64,000 nt of DNA from Rhodococcus qingshengii JCM 15477 (GTDB lineage: Bacteria > Actinomycetota > Actinomycetes > Mycobacteriales > Mycobacteriaceae): the NCBI RefSeq assembly GCF_023221595.1, contig NZ_CP096563.1:6009001-6073000 (forward strand), in the 5' to 3' direction. Each line of letters opens with the position of its first letter. Position 1 is the first letter of the stretch. The notes beneath the pieces are model-generated. The model did not search any database. It was not told the origin of the DNA and saw only the letters and a program-made list of their open reading frames with translations. Below, piece by piece: positions 6,635-14,995 of the stretch. The position numbers and the translations under genes are program-made.

Positions 6635-8593
6635 ATGCGAGACCACACATTTGAAGCCCCGGCTTTCGGAGTGCTCGGACCCGTGGTCGCGTGGAACGAG
6701 TCTTCACACCAGATCGATCTGAAGGGTCCACGACACCGAGCGGTCCTCGCTCGTCTCGTCGTCGCCCGCGGACGTGTTGTTCCCGTGGACGTGATTGTCG
6801 ACGACCTCTGGGTCGATCCTCCGTCCGGCGCTACCAGCGCAATACGTACGTTCGTTTCCGCATTGAGGCGTGCGCTCGAACCGGATCGCGCGCCGCGAAA
6901 GAAGCCCAAAGTCATTGTCACCGAAGGGCCCGGTTACGCCTTTCATGCAGCACCCGACGCGGTCGACGCTTGGGAATTCGAAAGACTGGTGCGAGAAGCC
7001 GCAGATTCGACGCCGGCGCAATCACTCGAACTGCTCCGAACCGCGCTGCAACTGTGGAGAGGGCCGGCCTACGCGGAGTTCGCCGACGAGCCTTGGGCCC
7101 GAACGGAGCGATCGCGCTTGGAGGAACTGCGTCTGACTGCCGTCGAACGCTTGGCATCCGCGCAACTCGATCTCGGGCGAGCTGCCGAAGCGATTCCCGA
7201 TCTGGATGCCCACGTGACGGAACACCCTTGGCGCGAGGATGGTTGGCGACTACTCGCTCTCGCGCTGTACCGGTCCGATCGTCAAGGCGATGCTCTGGCA
7301 GTCCTACGTCGCGCACGGAAGTTACTCGCCGAAGAGTTGGGCATCGACCCTGGCCCACGACTGAACGACCTCGAGTCCGACATTCTCCGCCGGGAAACCC
7401 ACCTGGATCCTGCAGGGGCAGAACAGATCTTCAGTCAGGTTTCGGCAGCGTACGACCGGACCGTAGCGGCAGGATCGAAATCGAGACTGGAGTCAACCGT
7501 CGGCCTCCTCCGAAGTTTGGCAGTTGCGGGCGGAAGCGGACTCGAGACTGCCCGAAACCAACGACTGACAATCATCGGCGCCGCTGAACAATTGGACGAC
7601 GTCGAACTCACCGCGCGGATCATCGGCAATTACGACGTGCCCGGGATCTGGACGCGATCCGACGATCCTCGGCAGGCTACGCAGATCGTCGAGGCCGCTC
7701 AGCGCACTCTCGATCGACTTCCGGCCGGCAACGAACCCGCTCGGGCGAGACTGTTGGCGACAATCGCACTCGAATCGCGCGGACTGCCCGGTCATCACGG
7801 TCTCGAATGTGCCCGTGCCGCAGTACAGATCGGTCGCGCTCTCGACGATCCAGGGCTCTTGGCCTTCGCTCTGAACGGATTGTTCATGCAGACGTTCTGG
7901 ACTACCGGTCTGGCCTCCGAGCGCGACGACATCGGCCGTGAACTGGTCGACCTCGCCATTCGACACGGCCTGGCTACCTTCGAGATCCTCGGCCATCTGA
8001 TCCGCATGCAAGCCCTCAGCGCCCTTGGGCAATTCGATGCAGCCGAGCTACATGCCGAGACGGTTGATCGATTGGCCGGACGTCACGAACGCCCGTTGGC
8101 AGCGGTGTTCACCACCTGGTTTCGCGCTGTGCGTACTGCCGCTACCGGCGCGGAGGCCGCGCACTGCGAGAAGCTGTACGAGGCTGCGGCGGTCAATCTT
8201 TCCGATGCCGGCATGCCGGGTCTCGCGGACGGCATACTCCCTCTCGCGATTCTCGCCCTCCGCGTATGGCGGGGACTGCCGGCGATTTTCGACCCGACCA
8301 CGCAGTGGGGCCCGTACGAACCCTGGGCCCGGCCACACCTGCTCATCGCACAGGGGCAGACGAACGAAGCAGCGAAGGCCGTCGAGGCATTGCCGGACCC
8401 GCCCGAAGACCTACTCTCCGAGGCACTGTGGTGCATGGCTGCCGCAGCTGCCACTGCAGTCGGCGACCGTCGAGCCAAGGAGCGTGCGCGAGCGGCGCTC
8501 CTACCTGCCGCCGCCGAAATAGCCGGCGCCGGAAGCGGAATGCTCACCGTGGGACCCGTCTCGCACTACCTGGCCGAATTGGAGCAGGGCTGA
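6635..8593 (+). CDS. SARP-like transcriptional regulator (wHTH + BTAD), 652 aa
   Basis: N-terminal OmpR-type winged helix (~10-105: FGVLGPV.., RHRAVLARLVVARGRVV, SAIRTFVSALRRAL, GPGYAF) followed by a bacterial transcriptional activation domain (~112-255: WEFERLVREA, LWRGPAYAEF, RLAALALYRSDRQGDAL-type TPR helices). The remaining ~390 residues are alpha-helical, rich in Ala/Leu/Arg and TPR-like, with no P-loop, unlike full AfsR. It likely activates transcription of a nearby or secondary-metabolism target. Direct heptad repeats just upstream fit SARP binding. The start ATG at 6635 has GGGGAA immediately before it, closer than usual. It ends 4 bases before the stop of the convergent carboxylesterase. 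Confidence 0.85.
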   Translation: MRDHTFEAPAFGVLGPVVAWNESSHQIDLKGPRHRAVLARLVVARGRVVPVDVIVDDLWVDPPSGATSAIRTFVSALRRALEPDRAPRKKPKVIVTEGPGYAFHAAPDAVDAWEFERLVREAADSTPAQSLELLRTALQLWRGPAYAEFADEPWARTERSRLEELRLTAVERLASAQLDLGRAAEAIPDLDAHVTEHPWREDGWRLLALALYRSDRQGDALAVLRRARKLLAEELGIDPGPRLNDLESDILRRETHLDPAGAEQIFSQVSAAYDRTVAAGSKSRLESTVGLLRSLAVAGGSGLETARNQRLTIIGAAEQLDDVELTARIIGNYDVPGIWTRSDDPRQATQIVEAAQRTLDRLPAGNEPARARLLATIALESRGLPGHHGLECARAAVQIGRALDDPGLLAFALNGLFMQTFWTTGLASERDDIGRELVDLAIRHGLATFEILGHLIRMQALSALGQFDAAELHAETVDRLAGRHERPLAAVFTTWFRAVRTAATGAEAAHCEKLYEAAAVNLSDAGMPGLADGILPLAILALRVWRGLPAIFDPTTQWGPYEPWARPHLLIAQGQTNEAAKAVEALPDPPEDLLSEALWCMAAAAATAVGDRRAKERARAALLPAAAEIAGAGSGMLTVGPVSHYLAELEQG

Positions 8594-8597
8594 ACCG

Positions 8598-10172
8598 TCA
8601 GGTGAATGCAATCACCGTCTCACCCCACGCCTCCCGGATCTCGCGGTCGAGATCAGCGACGACGGCATCGCGTTTGTCGATCAACAGTGTCGAGCGTGTG
8701 TCGGTGTCGTAAGTGGGCCACCCCGGGTCCGCACCCAGTTCGCGATGGTCCCCGGCGTCGTAATCGCCTGCAGCTCTGGCAAAGTCCAACCACCTCGCCT
8801 GCATGCGCTCAGAGACATGACGCGCCGCGCTCAAGCCACCCAACTTGTAGGTGATGTCTCGTGCCCCGTGGTTGATGTTGCCGAAGACGTAGGCAAGTTC
8901 GGTGCCGTGGGTCGCACCGATCTTCAGCGCCTTGAGCATCGGCGGCGCGTAGTCGAAGCGATACAACCACGTCGGCGCAACCTTGCTGTGCGCCTCGGCG
9001 ATCCACAACGTAGGCAGCCGGAATCCGAAATCACGGGTCAAACCGAGACCGGCGCCCACCTTGGACAGTCCCGAATACGCGCCTTCGATTTGAGAATGAT
9101 CCGGTAGCTCGAGTCCTGGATGCTCGTCGGCGATCTCCGCGAACATCGACGTGATCACGACGGGATCGATCGGCATCAACGGCGACTTCATCATCCGGAA
9201 GAGCGAAGATTCGTCCTTGTTGGTTCCGATGATCAGCGGAATCGGGTGTGCATTGCCGTGACGGAACGCGCGCACCGGGTAGTCAGGGAGCAGATCACCG
9301 TCGACGATCGGCGCGAACGCCAAAGTGCCAGGCGTCTCCTGGGGGACGCGAGCAAACAGTTCGTCCGACGGCCCGATCAAGTCTTCGGCAGACGTGGACC
9401 GCAACAGACCCAGATCGCTTCCGCCGCTGAAGATCTCGAGAAACAGCTTCGCGACGATCTCACCACGTTCACTACCGTACACCGAAGTGGCGGGCGAACT
9501 TTCGGCAATAGCGCGATGAAACAGGCCGCGAGCGGACGGGACGGTCATCAGCGTCGTCACCGCGCCGCCACCTGCCGACTCGCCGAACAACGTCACTTTG
9601 TCGGGATCGCCACCGAAAGCCGCGATGTTGCCTTGAACCCATTGCAGCGCTGCAATCATGTCGCGGAGAGCGACATTGGGCTCGAAGGTATGTTCACTCG
9701 AATTGAAGGACGAGAAATCGACGAAGCCGAACACACCGATGCGGTAGTTGATCGAGACGACGACAACGTCGCCGTTCTCAGCCAATGTGGTTGCGTCGAA
9801 AAGTGGTTGGCTGGACGCTCCGCGGAAATACGCTCCGCCGTGAATCCAGACCATCACCGGTTTACCCGGCGCATCAGAACCGACGGCGCCCGGTGCCCAC
9901 ACGTTGAGGAACAGGCAGTCTTCGTCCATCGGAACGTTCTCACCGAGCGGGATCATCGCGAGTCGACTTTGCGGCTCACACGGCCCGAATTCTGTTGCGT
10001 CCTGGACCTCGGTCCAGGGCTTCGGCGGAACCGGCGCGCGAAATCGCAGCGGACCGACCGGAGGTGCCGCGTAACGAATCCCCTTCCAACTCGACACCGA
10101 GCCTTCCGTCGATCCTCGAACCGGCCCGCACGTTGTCTCGACTACCGGCGCTTCGCTGGGTGTGATCGTCAT
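8598..10172 (-). CDS. Type-B carboxylesterase
   Basis: 524-residue carboxylesterase/para-nitrobenzyl-esterase type enzyme hydrolysing carboxylic esters in the cytoplasm (no signal peptide). Signatures: GIRYAAPPVGPLRFRAP near the N-terminus, EDCLFLNVWAP, oxyanion-hole IHGGAYFRG, nucleophile elbow FGESAGGGA, acidic residue around GTNKDESSLF and catalytic His in GATHGTELAYVFG. Start: ATG with GAGGAGA eight bases upstream. It lies 25 bases after the GAP gene and is probably the last gene of the run response regulator - kinase - GAP - esterase, which hints at a lipid or ester substrate. Confidence 0.93.
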   Translation of the reverse strand: MTITPSEAPVVETTCGPVRGSTEGSVSSWKGIRYAAPPVGPLRFRAPVPPKPWTEVQDATEFGPCEPQSRLAMIPLGENVPMDEDCLFLNVWAPGAVGSDAPGKPVMVWIHGGAYFRGASSQPLFDATTLAENGDVVVVSINYRIGVFGFVDFSSFNSSEHTFEPNVALRDMIAALQWVQGNIAAFGGDPDKVTLFGESAGGGAVTTLMTVPSARGLFHRAIAESSPATSVYGSERGEIVAKLFLEIFSGGSDLGLLRSTSAEDLIGPSDELFARVPQETPGTLAFAPIVDGDLLPDYPVRAFRHGNAHPIPLIIGTNKDESSLFRMMKSPLMPIDPVVITSMFAEIADEHPGLELPDHSQIEGAYSGLSKVGAGLGLTRDFGFRLPTLWIAEAHSKVAPTWLYRFDYAPPMLKALKIGATHGTELAYVFGNINHGARDITYKLGGLSAARHVSERMQARWLDFARAAGDYDAGDHRELGADPGWPTYDTDTRSTLLIDKRDAVVADLDREIREAWGETVIAFT

Positions 10173-10197
10173 TCGATTTCTCCTCGAAAACAAGTTG

Positions 10198-10875
10198 CTA
10201 CTTCGACAGGGCTTCGACAACGTGCGAGAGTTCCAATGCTGCCAGCATCAGGAACAAAACGGTCATGATTGCTGCATTGTGGCGGATCAGAGTGCTTTTG
10301 GTGGCGCTCAGTGCATCGGTCACCTTCGCCGAGGGCACGGTAGCCAATGCTGACAGCACGATCAAAGCGATGGACGCCCCTACCGCGAACAGGACGGAGT
10401 ACGCGACCACTGATACCCAGCCGAGGTGCCCGCCACCGATGATCGAACCTGCCTTGAGTTCGAGCGGCAGGTTCTTCGCGTTGGGTACGGTCAACAACAG
10501 TCCCAGGACCGCAGCTTTGCCCGGTTGCATCGAGTCGATCTGCGCCAGCCACGACGGCATCGCCGGCTCGGCATCGTCTTTCGGACGGCTACGCCAACTC
10601 GAGTATGCGAGCGCCAGAAAACCGACAGTGAACACGACGGCGAACACCGTCTGGACGGTATGCGCGCTGCCGCTGGACTTCGATTCCACTCCGGTGGTCG
10701 AAAGTGCCGTCGCTGCTGTGATCGCTGTCGCGGCCAGCACGATGCTCGCGGTGTACGCGAATGCATTTGCCTTCGCCCGAGTGGACAGCAGGATCGCGAT
10801 GATCGCAACCAGAGGAATCGGGCTGATGACGACGCCGGTGGCGAGTGGGATGAGCTGCGCAGTAATCGATTCCAT
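10198..10875 (-). CDS. GAP/SfLAP family membrane protein (sulfolipid/peptidoglycolipid-addressing type)
   Basis: 225-residue protein with six hydrophobic helices and the family signature PLATGVVISPIPLVAIIAILLSTRA (split: PLATGVVISPIPL then AIIAILLSTRA) and LLLTVPNAKNLPL. Mycobacterial relatives (Gap, Sap) help move glycopeptidolipids or sulfolipids to the cell surface. Start at ATG 10875, where the family N-terminus MESITAQLIPLATG begins; a longer reading adds non-family sequence. Located between the two-component genes and a carboxylesterase on the same strand, so a role in export or processing of an envelope lipid is a reasonable inference. Confidence 0.82.
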   Translation of the reverse strand: MESITAQLIPLATGVVISPIPLVAIIAILLSTRAKANAFAYTASIVLAATAITAATALSTTGVESKSSGSAHTVQTVFAVVFTVGFLALAYSSWRSRPKDDAEPAMPSWLAQIDSMQPGKAAVLGLLLTVPNAKNLPLELKAGSIIGGGHLGWVSVVAYSVLFAVGASIALIVLSALATVPSAKVTDALSATKSTLIRHNAAIMTVLFLMLAALELSHVVEALSK

Positions 10876-10949
10876 TTCTGCGACCGTACAAGCGGCCAAT
10901 CCGGCCATTGGCGAAACGTTCGGCCTCCACGACATCGCCACTCACGGTG

Positions 10950-12644
10950 TCACAGAAGCACGGCTGTGAGGACCACCCGGTCTTCCTCTTCGACAAGTTC
11001 GAGGGACGTTACCGTACCGGCGAGCGATTCAAGCCCGATCCCTGAGTCCCGTGCCACCGGCAGCCGACCCGGCGAACTGATCCGCACTACTACCGCCCGA
11101 GCATCGGCGAGTGTCACCTCGAGGAAGACGGGCCCTCCTGCACCGTGTTTCACGGCGTTGGTCAGTCCCTCCGACAGGATCTCCACCACGCTGTCGAGCC
11201 GAGCGGAGCCGGAACCGATCACCGCCCAGACTTCGTCGTCGACGTGACTGACGACCGGAATTGCGTAGCGCCACACCGTGACAAGATCATCGATACGCTT
11301 TCGGGCATCGGAGTCAGCCGACTGATCGGATGACGCAGACAGGTCGCTTTCCAAGCCGTCGAGAATGTGGGCAATGGTTGCCGCAACATCGACTGGGCGA
11401 CCGGCAACGGCGTCCGAAGACCATGCGGCCGCTACGAGTTCGCCCTGCACCGACGAGTGCAACAACCTGGCCAGTCCACGTCGGGTGTGCATGAGCTCGG
11501 CATGGATACGAGCTGCATCGAGCGCTTGCCGGCTCAGGGCACTGCGGAGTTGACGCTCCTCGTCCTGACGCTGCGTATCCGCAGCCCTGATCAGGCAGAC
11601 GGACAGCGCAACCAACGGGTAGACGGCCATCGACGAGAGATAGAAAGTCGGGGTACGGCCGAACACCGTCAGGAGCAGCCACGTCGCGGTACTGCTGATC
11701 AGCGCACTCGAGCAGTACACCGCAGAAAGAGTCGCGATCCGTCTCAGAGGGCCGTCTCCGCTGCTGACAACTCGGCGAGCGCACGCATTGCCACCGACGA
11801 AGAGCCAGAAACCGACGCCGAGCTGGACCGCCGTGAACGTCACGCCGTAAGTCGTGAGCAGGTAGACGGTCACCAGTGCCGTGTACGCGAACACCGGTAC
11901 GTACAGTGGCGCCGGTTCAACGCTGCGTACGACGCCGATCAGTCGATCTCTCGCCGTCAGCCGCACAGTCGGCGTCGGTGATTCGATCGGGGGAATCTCC
12001 CGGAACAGTCGATGACTCATCGGGCGAACCACGTCGTCGGAGATTCGCTTCAAGAGCGCTGCTCCTCGTACTCCCTCGAGTTCCGTTTCAGCAACCGCGT
12101 GCATGACTGTCTCGATACTGCGCTCGAGCTCTCGCCGACACTGCGCACGGGTTTGGTCGAGGCGGAATCGATCCCGGGTCTGCTGGAGTTGGACGGCGGC
12201 CCCGGCAACCTTCAAACTCCGTTGCAGCGCGAGGCGGTCACGGAGAGCGCCTACCAGTACGGCGGTCAACGACAAGAAGACAACGCTGCACACGACGTTG
12301 AGTCCCACCCGGACGAGCATCGGTCTGGGGTCGACGGGGAGTTCGAGCGAGCGGGTGATCGCGTCGAGGACGAACGGGCGGATCGCGCCGATCATTGCGA
12401 ACAGGGCCAGGGCTGCGAGCTGCGATCGGTGTGCTGCAAGAACAGCCCTCGCCATCAGCAGCATCACCCCGACAACGCAGTGGGTCGCGAAGGCGCCGAC
12501 TGCCATCACGCCTACTTCGCGCACCCCGGTACACAGGTAGTAGTTGGCCATCACGGTCACCGCGAACGGCAGCGTCAGAATCCAGGACCACTTGGTGACG
12601 ATGTTCCGATCACCGAGACGAAGCCACCACTCGCGCGGGTTCAC
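10950..12644 (-). CDS. Membrane sensor histidine kinase (HisKA_3-like), 8 TM
   Basis: 564-residue kinase. Two blocks of four hydrophobic helices (about 20-130 and 235-375) are separated by a charged, coiled-coil-like cytoplasmic stretch (RDRLALQRSLK...RRELERSIET). The phospho-acceptor helix has RLLHSSVQGEL, close to the HisKA_3 type; the ATPase domain shows the N box EGLTNAVKHGAGG and G box GIGLESLAG. Start GTG overlaps the stop of the response regulator (GTGA), marking translational coupling. The double-4TM layout has no periplasmic sensor domain, suggesting sensing of a membrane or lipid signal (inference). Confidence 0.88.
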   Translation of the reverse strand: MNPREWWLRLGDRNIVTKWSWILTLPFAVTVMANYYLCTGVREVGVMAVGAFATHCVVGVMLLMARAVLAAHRSQLAALALFAMIGAIRPFVLDAITRSLELPVDPRPMLVRVGLNVVCSVVFLSLTAVLVGALRDRLALQRSLKVAGAAVQLQQTRDRFRLDQTRAQCRRELERSIETVMHAVAETELEGVRGAALLKRISDDVVRPMSHRLFREIPPIESPTPTVRLTARDRLIGVVRSVEPAPLYVPVFAYTALVTVYLLTTYGVTFTAVQLGVGFWLFVGGNACARRVVSSGDGPLRRIATLSAVYCSSALISSTATWLLLTVFGRTPTFYLSSMAVYPLVALSVCLIRAADTQRQDEERQLRSALSRQALDAARIHAELMHTRRGLARLLHSSVQGELVAAAWSSDAVAGRPVDVAATIAHILDGLESDLSASSDQSADSDARKRIDDLVTVWRYAIPVVSHVDDEVWAVIGSGSARLDSVVEILSEGLTNAVKHGAGGPVFLEVTLADARAVVVRISSPGRLPVARDSGIGLESLAGTVTSLELVEEEDRVVLTAVLL

Positions 12645-13300
12645 ACCGAGTCGGTCACTTCGGGCACACCGAAATGGCGGATGAAGATACTCGCAGCAAG
12701 CACTCGCGGATTGGTGGACGAATCGTGCGTCAATCCCAGGCTCTCGAGAGTGCGCGCGATGAGCTTCTCCACACCTCGGATCGAGGACCCACGATGCGCT
12801 GCGATTGCGCTGTTCGACCACCCGAGCGAGATGTAACGCAGAAGATCGAGCTGTGATCTGGTGAGGCTCGACAAGGCGGAGTCCGGATCACTCCCGAGCG
12901 TCGGTGGCTCGGTTTCCGTCAACGCGGCCTCCACTACGCCGATCAACTGATCCGCCGACTGGACAGCCGCCTTGTCCACGAACAGCGATTTCGGCGGCAC
13001 ACCCGCAGAACCTGGCGCTGTCGATGCGTTGGGGTAGTTCGTCAGGAACACGATCGCGCAATGCGGAGCCTTCACGGTGACGATGTTCGCGAGATCGACG
13101 CCGTTCGGCCGCACGCCAAGGTCGATGTCCGTGACCAAGAGGTCAGGATCGAATCCGTCGAACTCCGTGAGCGCTTCGACCGCCGATCCGGCCGTATGGA
13201 CCACGAACCCGGCGTGTGTGAGCGTGTCACCGACGAGCGCACGCATCAGTGGTTGGTCTTCCACCACCAACACCCGTCGCACCCACTGGCTGGTCTCCAT
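12641..13300 (-). CDS. NarL/LuxR-type response regulator
   Basis: 219 residues. Receiver domain 8-125: acidic pair VEDQ (14-15), phosphorylated Asp58 in VTDID, switch residue in FLTNYP, and Lys in VDKAA. The C-terminal LuxR-like HTH (~145-190) reads LTRSQLDLLRYISLGWSNSAIA...GVEKLIARTL; it is slightly atypical, lacking the usual GxSxxEIA spacing motif (GWSNSAIA instead). It precedes and overlaps its kinase gene by four bases, so the two form a two-component system and probably control their own operon with the GAP and esterase genes. Confidence 0.9.
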   Translation of the reverse strand: METSQWVRRVLVVEDQPLMRALVGDTLTHAGFVVHTAGSAVEALTEFDGFDPDLLVTDIDLGVRPNGVDLANIVTVKAPHCAIVFLTNYPNASTAPGSAGVPPKSLFVDKAAVQSADQLIGVVEAALTETEPPTLGSDPDSALSSLTRSQLDLLRYISLGWSNSAIAAHRGSSIRGVEKLIARTLESLGLTHDSSTNPRVLAASIFIRHFGVPEVTDSV

Positions 13301-13473
13301 GACCAGAGATTAACCGTTGGGAGAGTGCGTATTCGACCGAGCAGGTGGTGACGGATTCCGAGTAACACGGCAGTTATCAACCATGCGGGTTCCAAGCATT
13401 TCGCCCGATATGTCCCAAGCGTCGGGGCGCAGGGTGTTCCGAGTCCACACCCCTTCGACCATCAGGACGGGCC

Positions 13474-14919
13474 ATGACCGCACCGATCACCCCGAAGAAC
13501 ACCGCAGTACGACGAGCCACTTTGCTGGCAGTATGCGTGAGCACCGCAATGCTCATGCTCGACATCGCCGTCGTCAACACCGCCCTGCCGTCGATCGCAT
13601 CCGATCTCGATACCGGAGTCAGCGCCCTGCAATGGGTGATCGACGCGTACACGCTGGCATTGGCGACGGTGGTTCTCAGCGCCGGATCGTGGGCAGACCG
13701 ACGGGGTCGACGCCATGTTTTCATCATCGGCATTCTGTGGTTCACCACGGCATCTCTGTTCTGCGCTCTGGCGCCGAACATCTGGGTGCTCGACCTCGCG
13801 CGGGCCGCTCAGGGTATCGGCGGTGCCGTACTCTTCGCCTGCTCACTTGCCTTGCTGGCGGACGTGTTCGAGAAGGGTCCCCAGCGCGCGACTGCTCTGG
13901 CTGCATACGGCGCCACGATCGGGGGCGCGTTTGCCGTCGGCCCACTGGTGGGCGGGTTGCTCACCGAGTTGTTGGATTGGCGCGCAATCTTTTTGATCAA
14001 CGTTCCGATCGGGTTGATCACACTGGCGATGACGGTGCGGTGGGTTCCCGAGTCACGCGATCCTCGGCCTCGCGGCGCGGACGTGCCCGGGCAGATTCTG
14101 GTGTCCACCGGCCTGGCAGCTCTGGTGTTCGGTTTGTTACGCGGTAACGAGGATGGGTGGTTCGAGCCGCAGCCGATGATCGCCGCGGTGATCGCCGCGG
14201 CCGCCATGATCGGTTTCTCCCTGCACGAGCTTCGTACCACCGAGCCCATGCTGCCCCCGCATCTGCTCGCCAATCGGGCCTTCGCCGGAGCGCAGATCGC
14301 AGCGTTCTCGATCTCCGCCTCCCTGTTCGCGGTGTTCGTCTACACGACCATCTACCTGCAGAACGTGCTGCATCTGTCTCCCGTGGACGCCGGCCTGGTG
14401 TATCTACCGGCGACGATAGCGATGTTCGTCGTCGCGGGCGCCACCGCGAAATTGGACGGGCGCATCCCCGTCTCGGTCTCGTTGACGTGCTCGCTTCTAC
14501 TCGTCTCGGTGGGGCTGGTCGTGATGACCGTCGTCGACGTGACCAGTTCGCCGTACGCGATACTTCCCGGATTTGTTGTCGCGTGCGTGGGGGCCGGGGT
14601 GTTCAACCCCGTCATGAGTGGGTTGGTTCTGGGCGAAAGCACTTCGAACCATTCCGGATTGGCCGCAGGGATCAACGACGCGTTCCGGCAGACCGGCATC
14701 GCAGTCGGGGTTGCCGTGCTCGGCGCCTTCCTTCCGGCGCAGTCGATGCTGCCCGGCGGATCACCGGACGAGTTTGTCGGTGGACTTCGGTTGGCACTGT
14801 TTGTCGCAGCCTTCATCGCAGCTCTCGGTGCGTTGGTCTGTGCGGCGACGCTGCGCACTACCGGCGTCAACCAGACTCTTTCCGAGGAATCCGAGCAGAT
14901 GTTGACGAGAACTAGTTGA
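13474..14919 (+). CDS. MFS drug-efflux transporter, DHA2 (14-TM) family
   Basis: 481-residue proton-driven exporter in the EmrB/QacA subfamily. Motif C-like and family N-terminus LLAVCVSTAMLMLDIAVVNTALPSI; motif A between TM2 and TM3 GSWADRRGRRHVF; R in ..DLARAAQGIGGAVLF.; motif C AYGATIGGAFAVGPLVGG. Fourteen hydrophobic segments fit DHA2. Start ATG has GGACGGG upstream. It is divergent from the two-component operon by 173 bases and may be one of its targets (inference). Substrate unknown; hydrophobic drugs or dyes are typical. Confidence 0.92.
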   Translation: MTAPITPKNTAVRRATLLAVCVSTAMLMLDIAVVNTALPSIASDLDTGVSALQWVIDAYTLALATVVLSAGSWADRRGRRHVFIIGILWFTTASLFCALAPNIWVLDLARAAQGIGGAVLFACSLALLADVFEKGPQRATALAAYGATIGGAFAVGPLVGGLLTELLDWRAIFLINVPIGLITLAMTVRWVPESRDPRPRGADVPGQILVSTGLAALVFGLLRGNEDGWFEPQPMIAAVIAAAAMIGFSLHELRTTEPMLPPHLLANRAFAGAQIAAFSISASLFAVFVYTTIYLQNVLHLSPVDAGLVYLPATIAMFVVAGATAKLDGRIPVSVSLTCSLLLVSVGLVVMTVVDVTSSPYAILPGFVVACVGAGVFNPVMSGLVLGESTSNHSGLAAGINDAFRQTGIAVGVAVLGAFLPAQSMLPGGSPDEFVGGLRLALFVAAFIAALGALVCAATLRTTGVNQTLSEESEQMLTRTS

Positions 14920-14995
14920 CCGTTTTGTTCTGCATGTATGAATTTCGCTCCTTAGAATCGAACCGTCCTGCGTCCGCAGGTACGAGGGGAAACGG

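Noticed and set aside
5101..6921. Single 606-codon reverse frame
   Set aside because: It would swallow the alpha/beta hydrolase; its C-terminal part from 5586 is a real gene with its own GAGGGGG site, the rest is shadow.
9120..10268. Forward frame over the carboxylesterase
   Set aside because: Lies on the antisense of a full type-B esterase with a complete catalytic set; no ribosome site.
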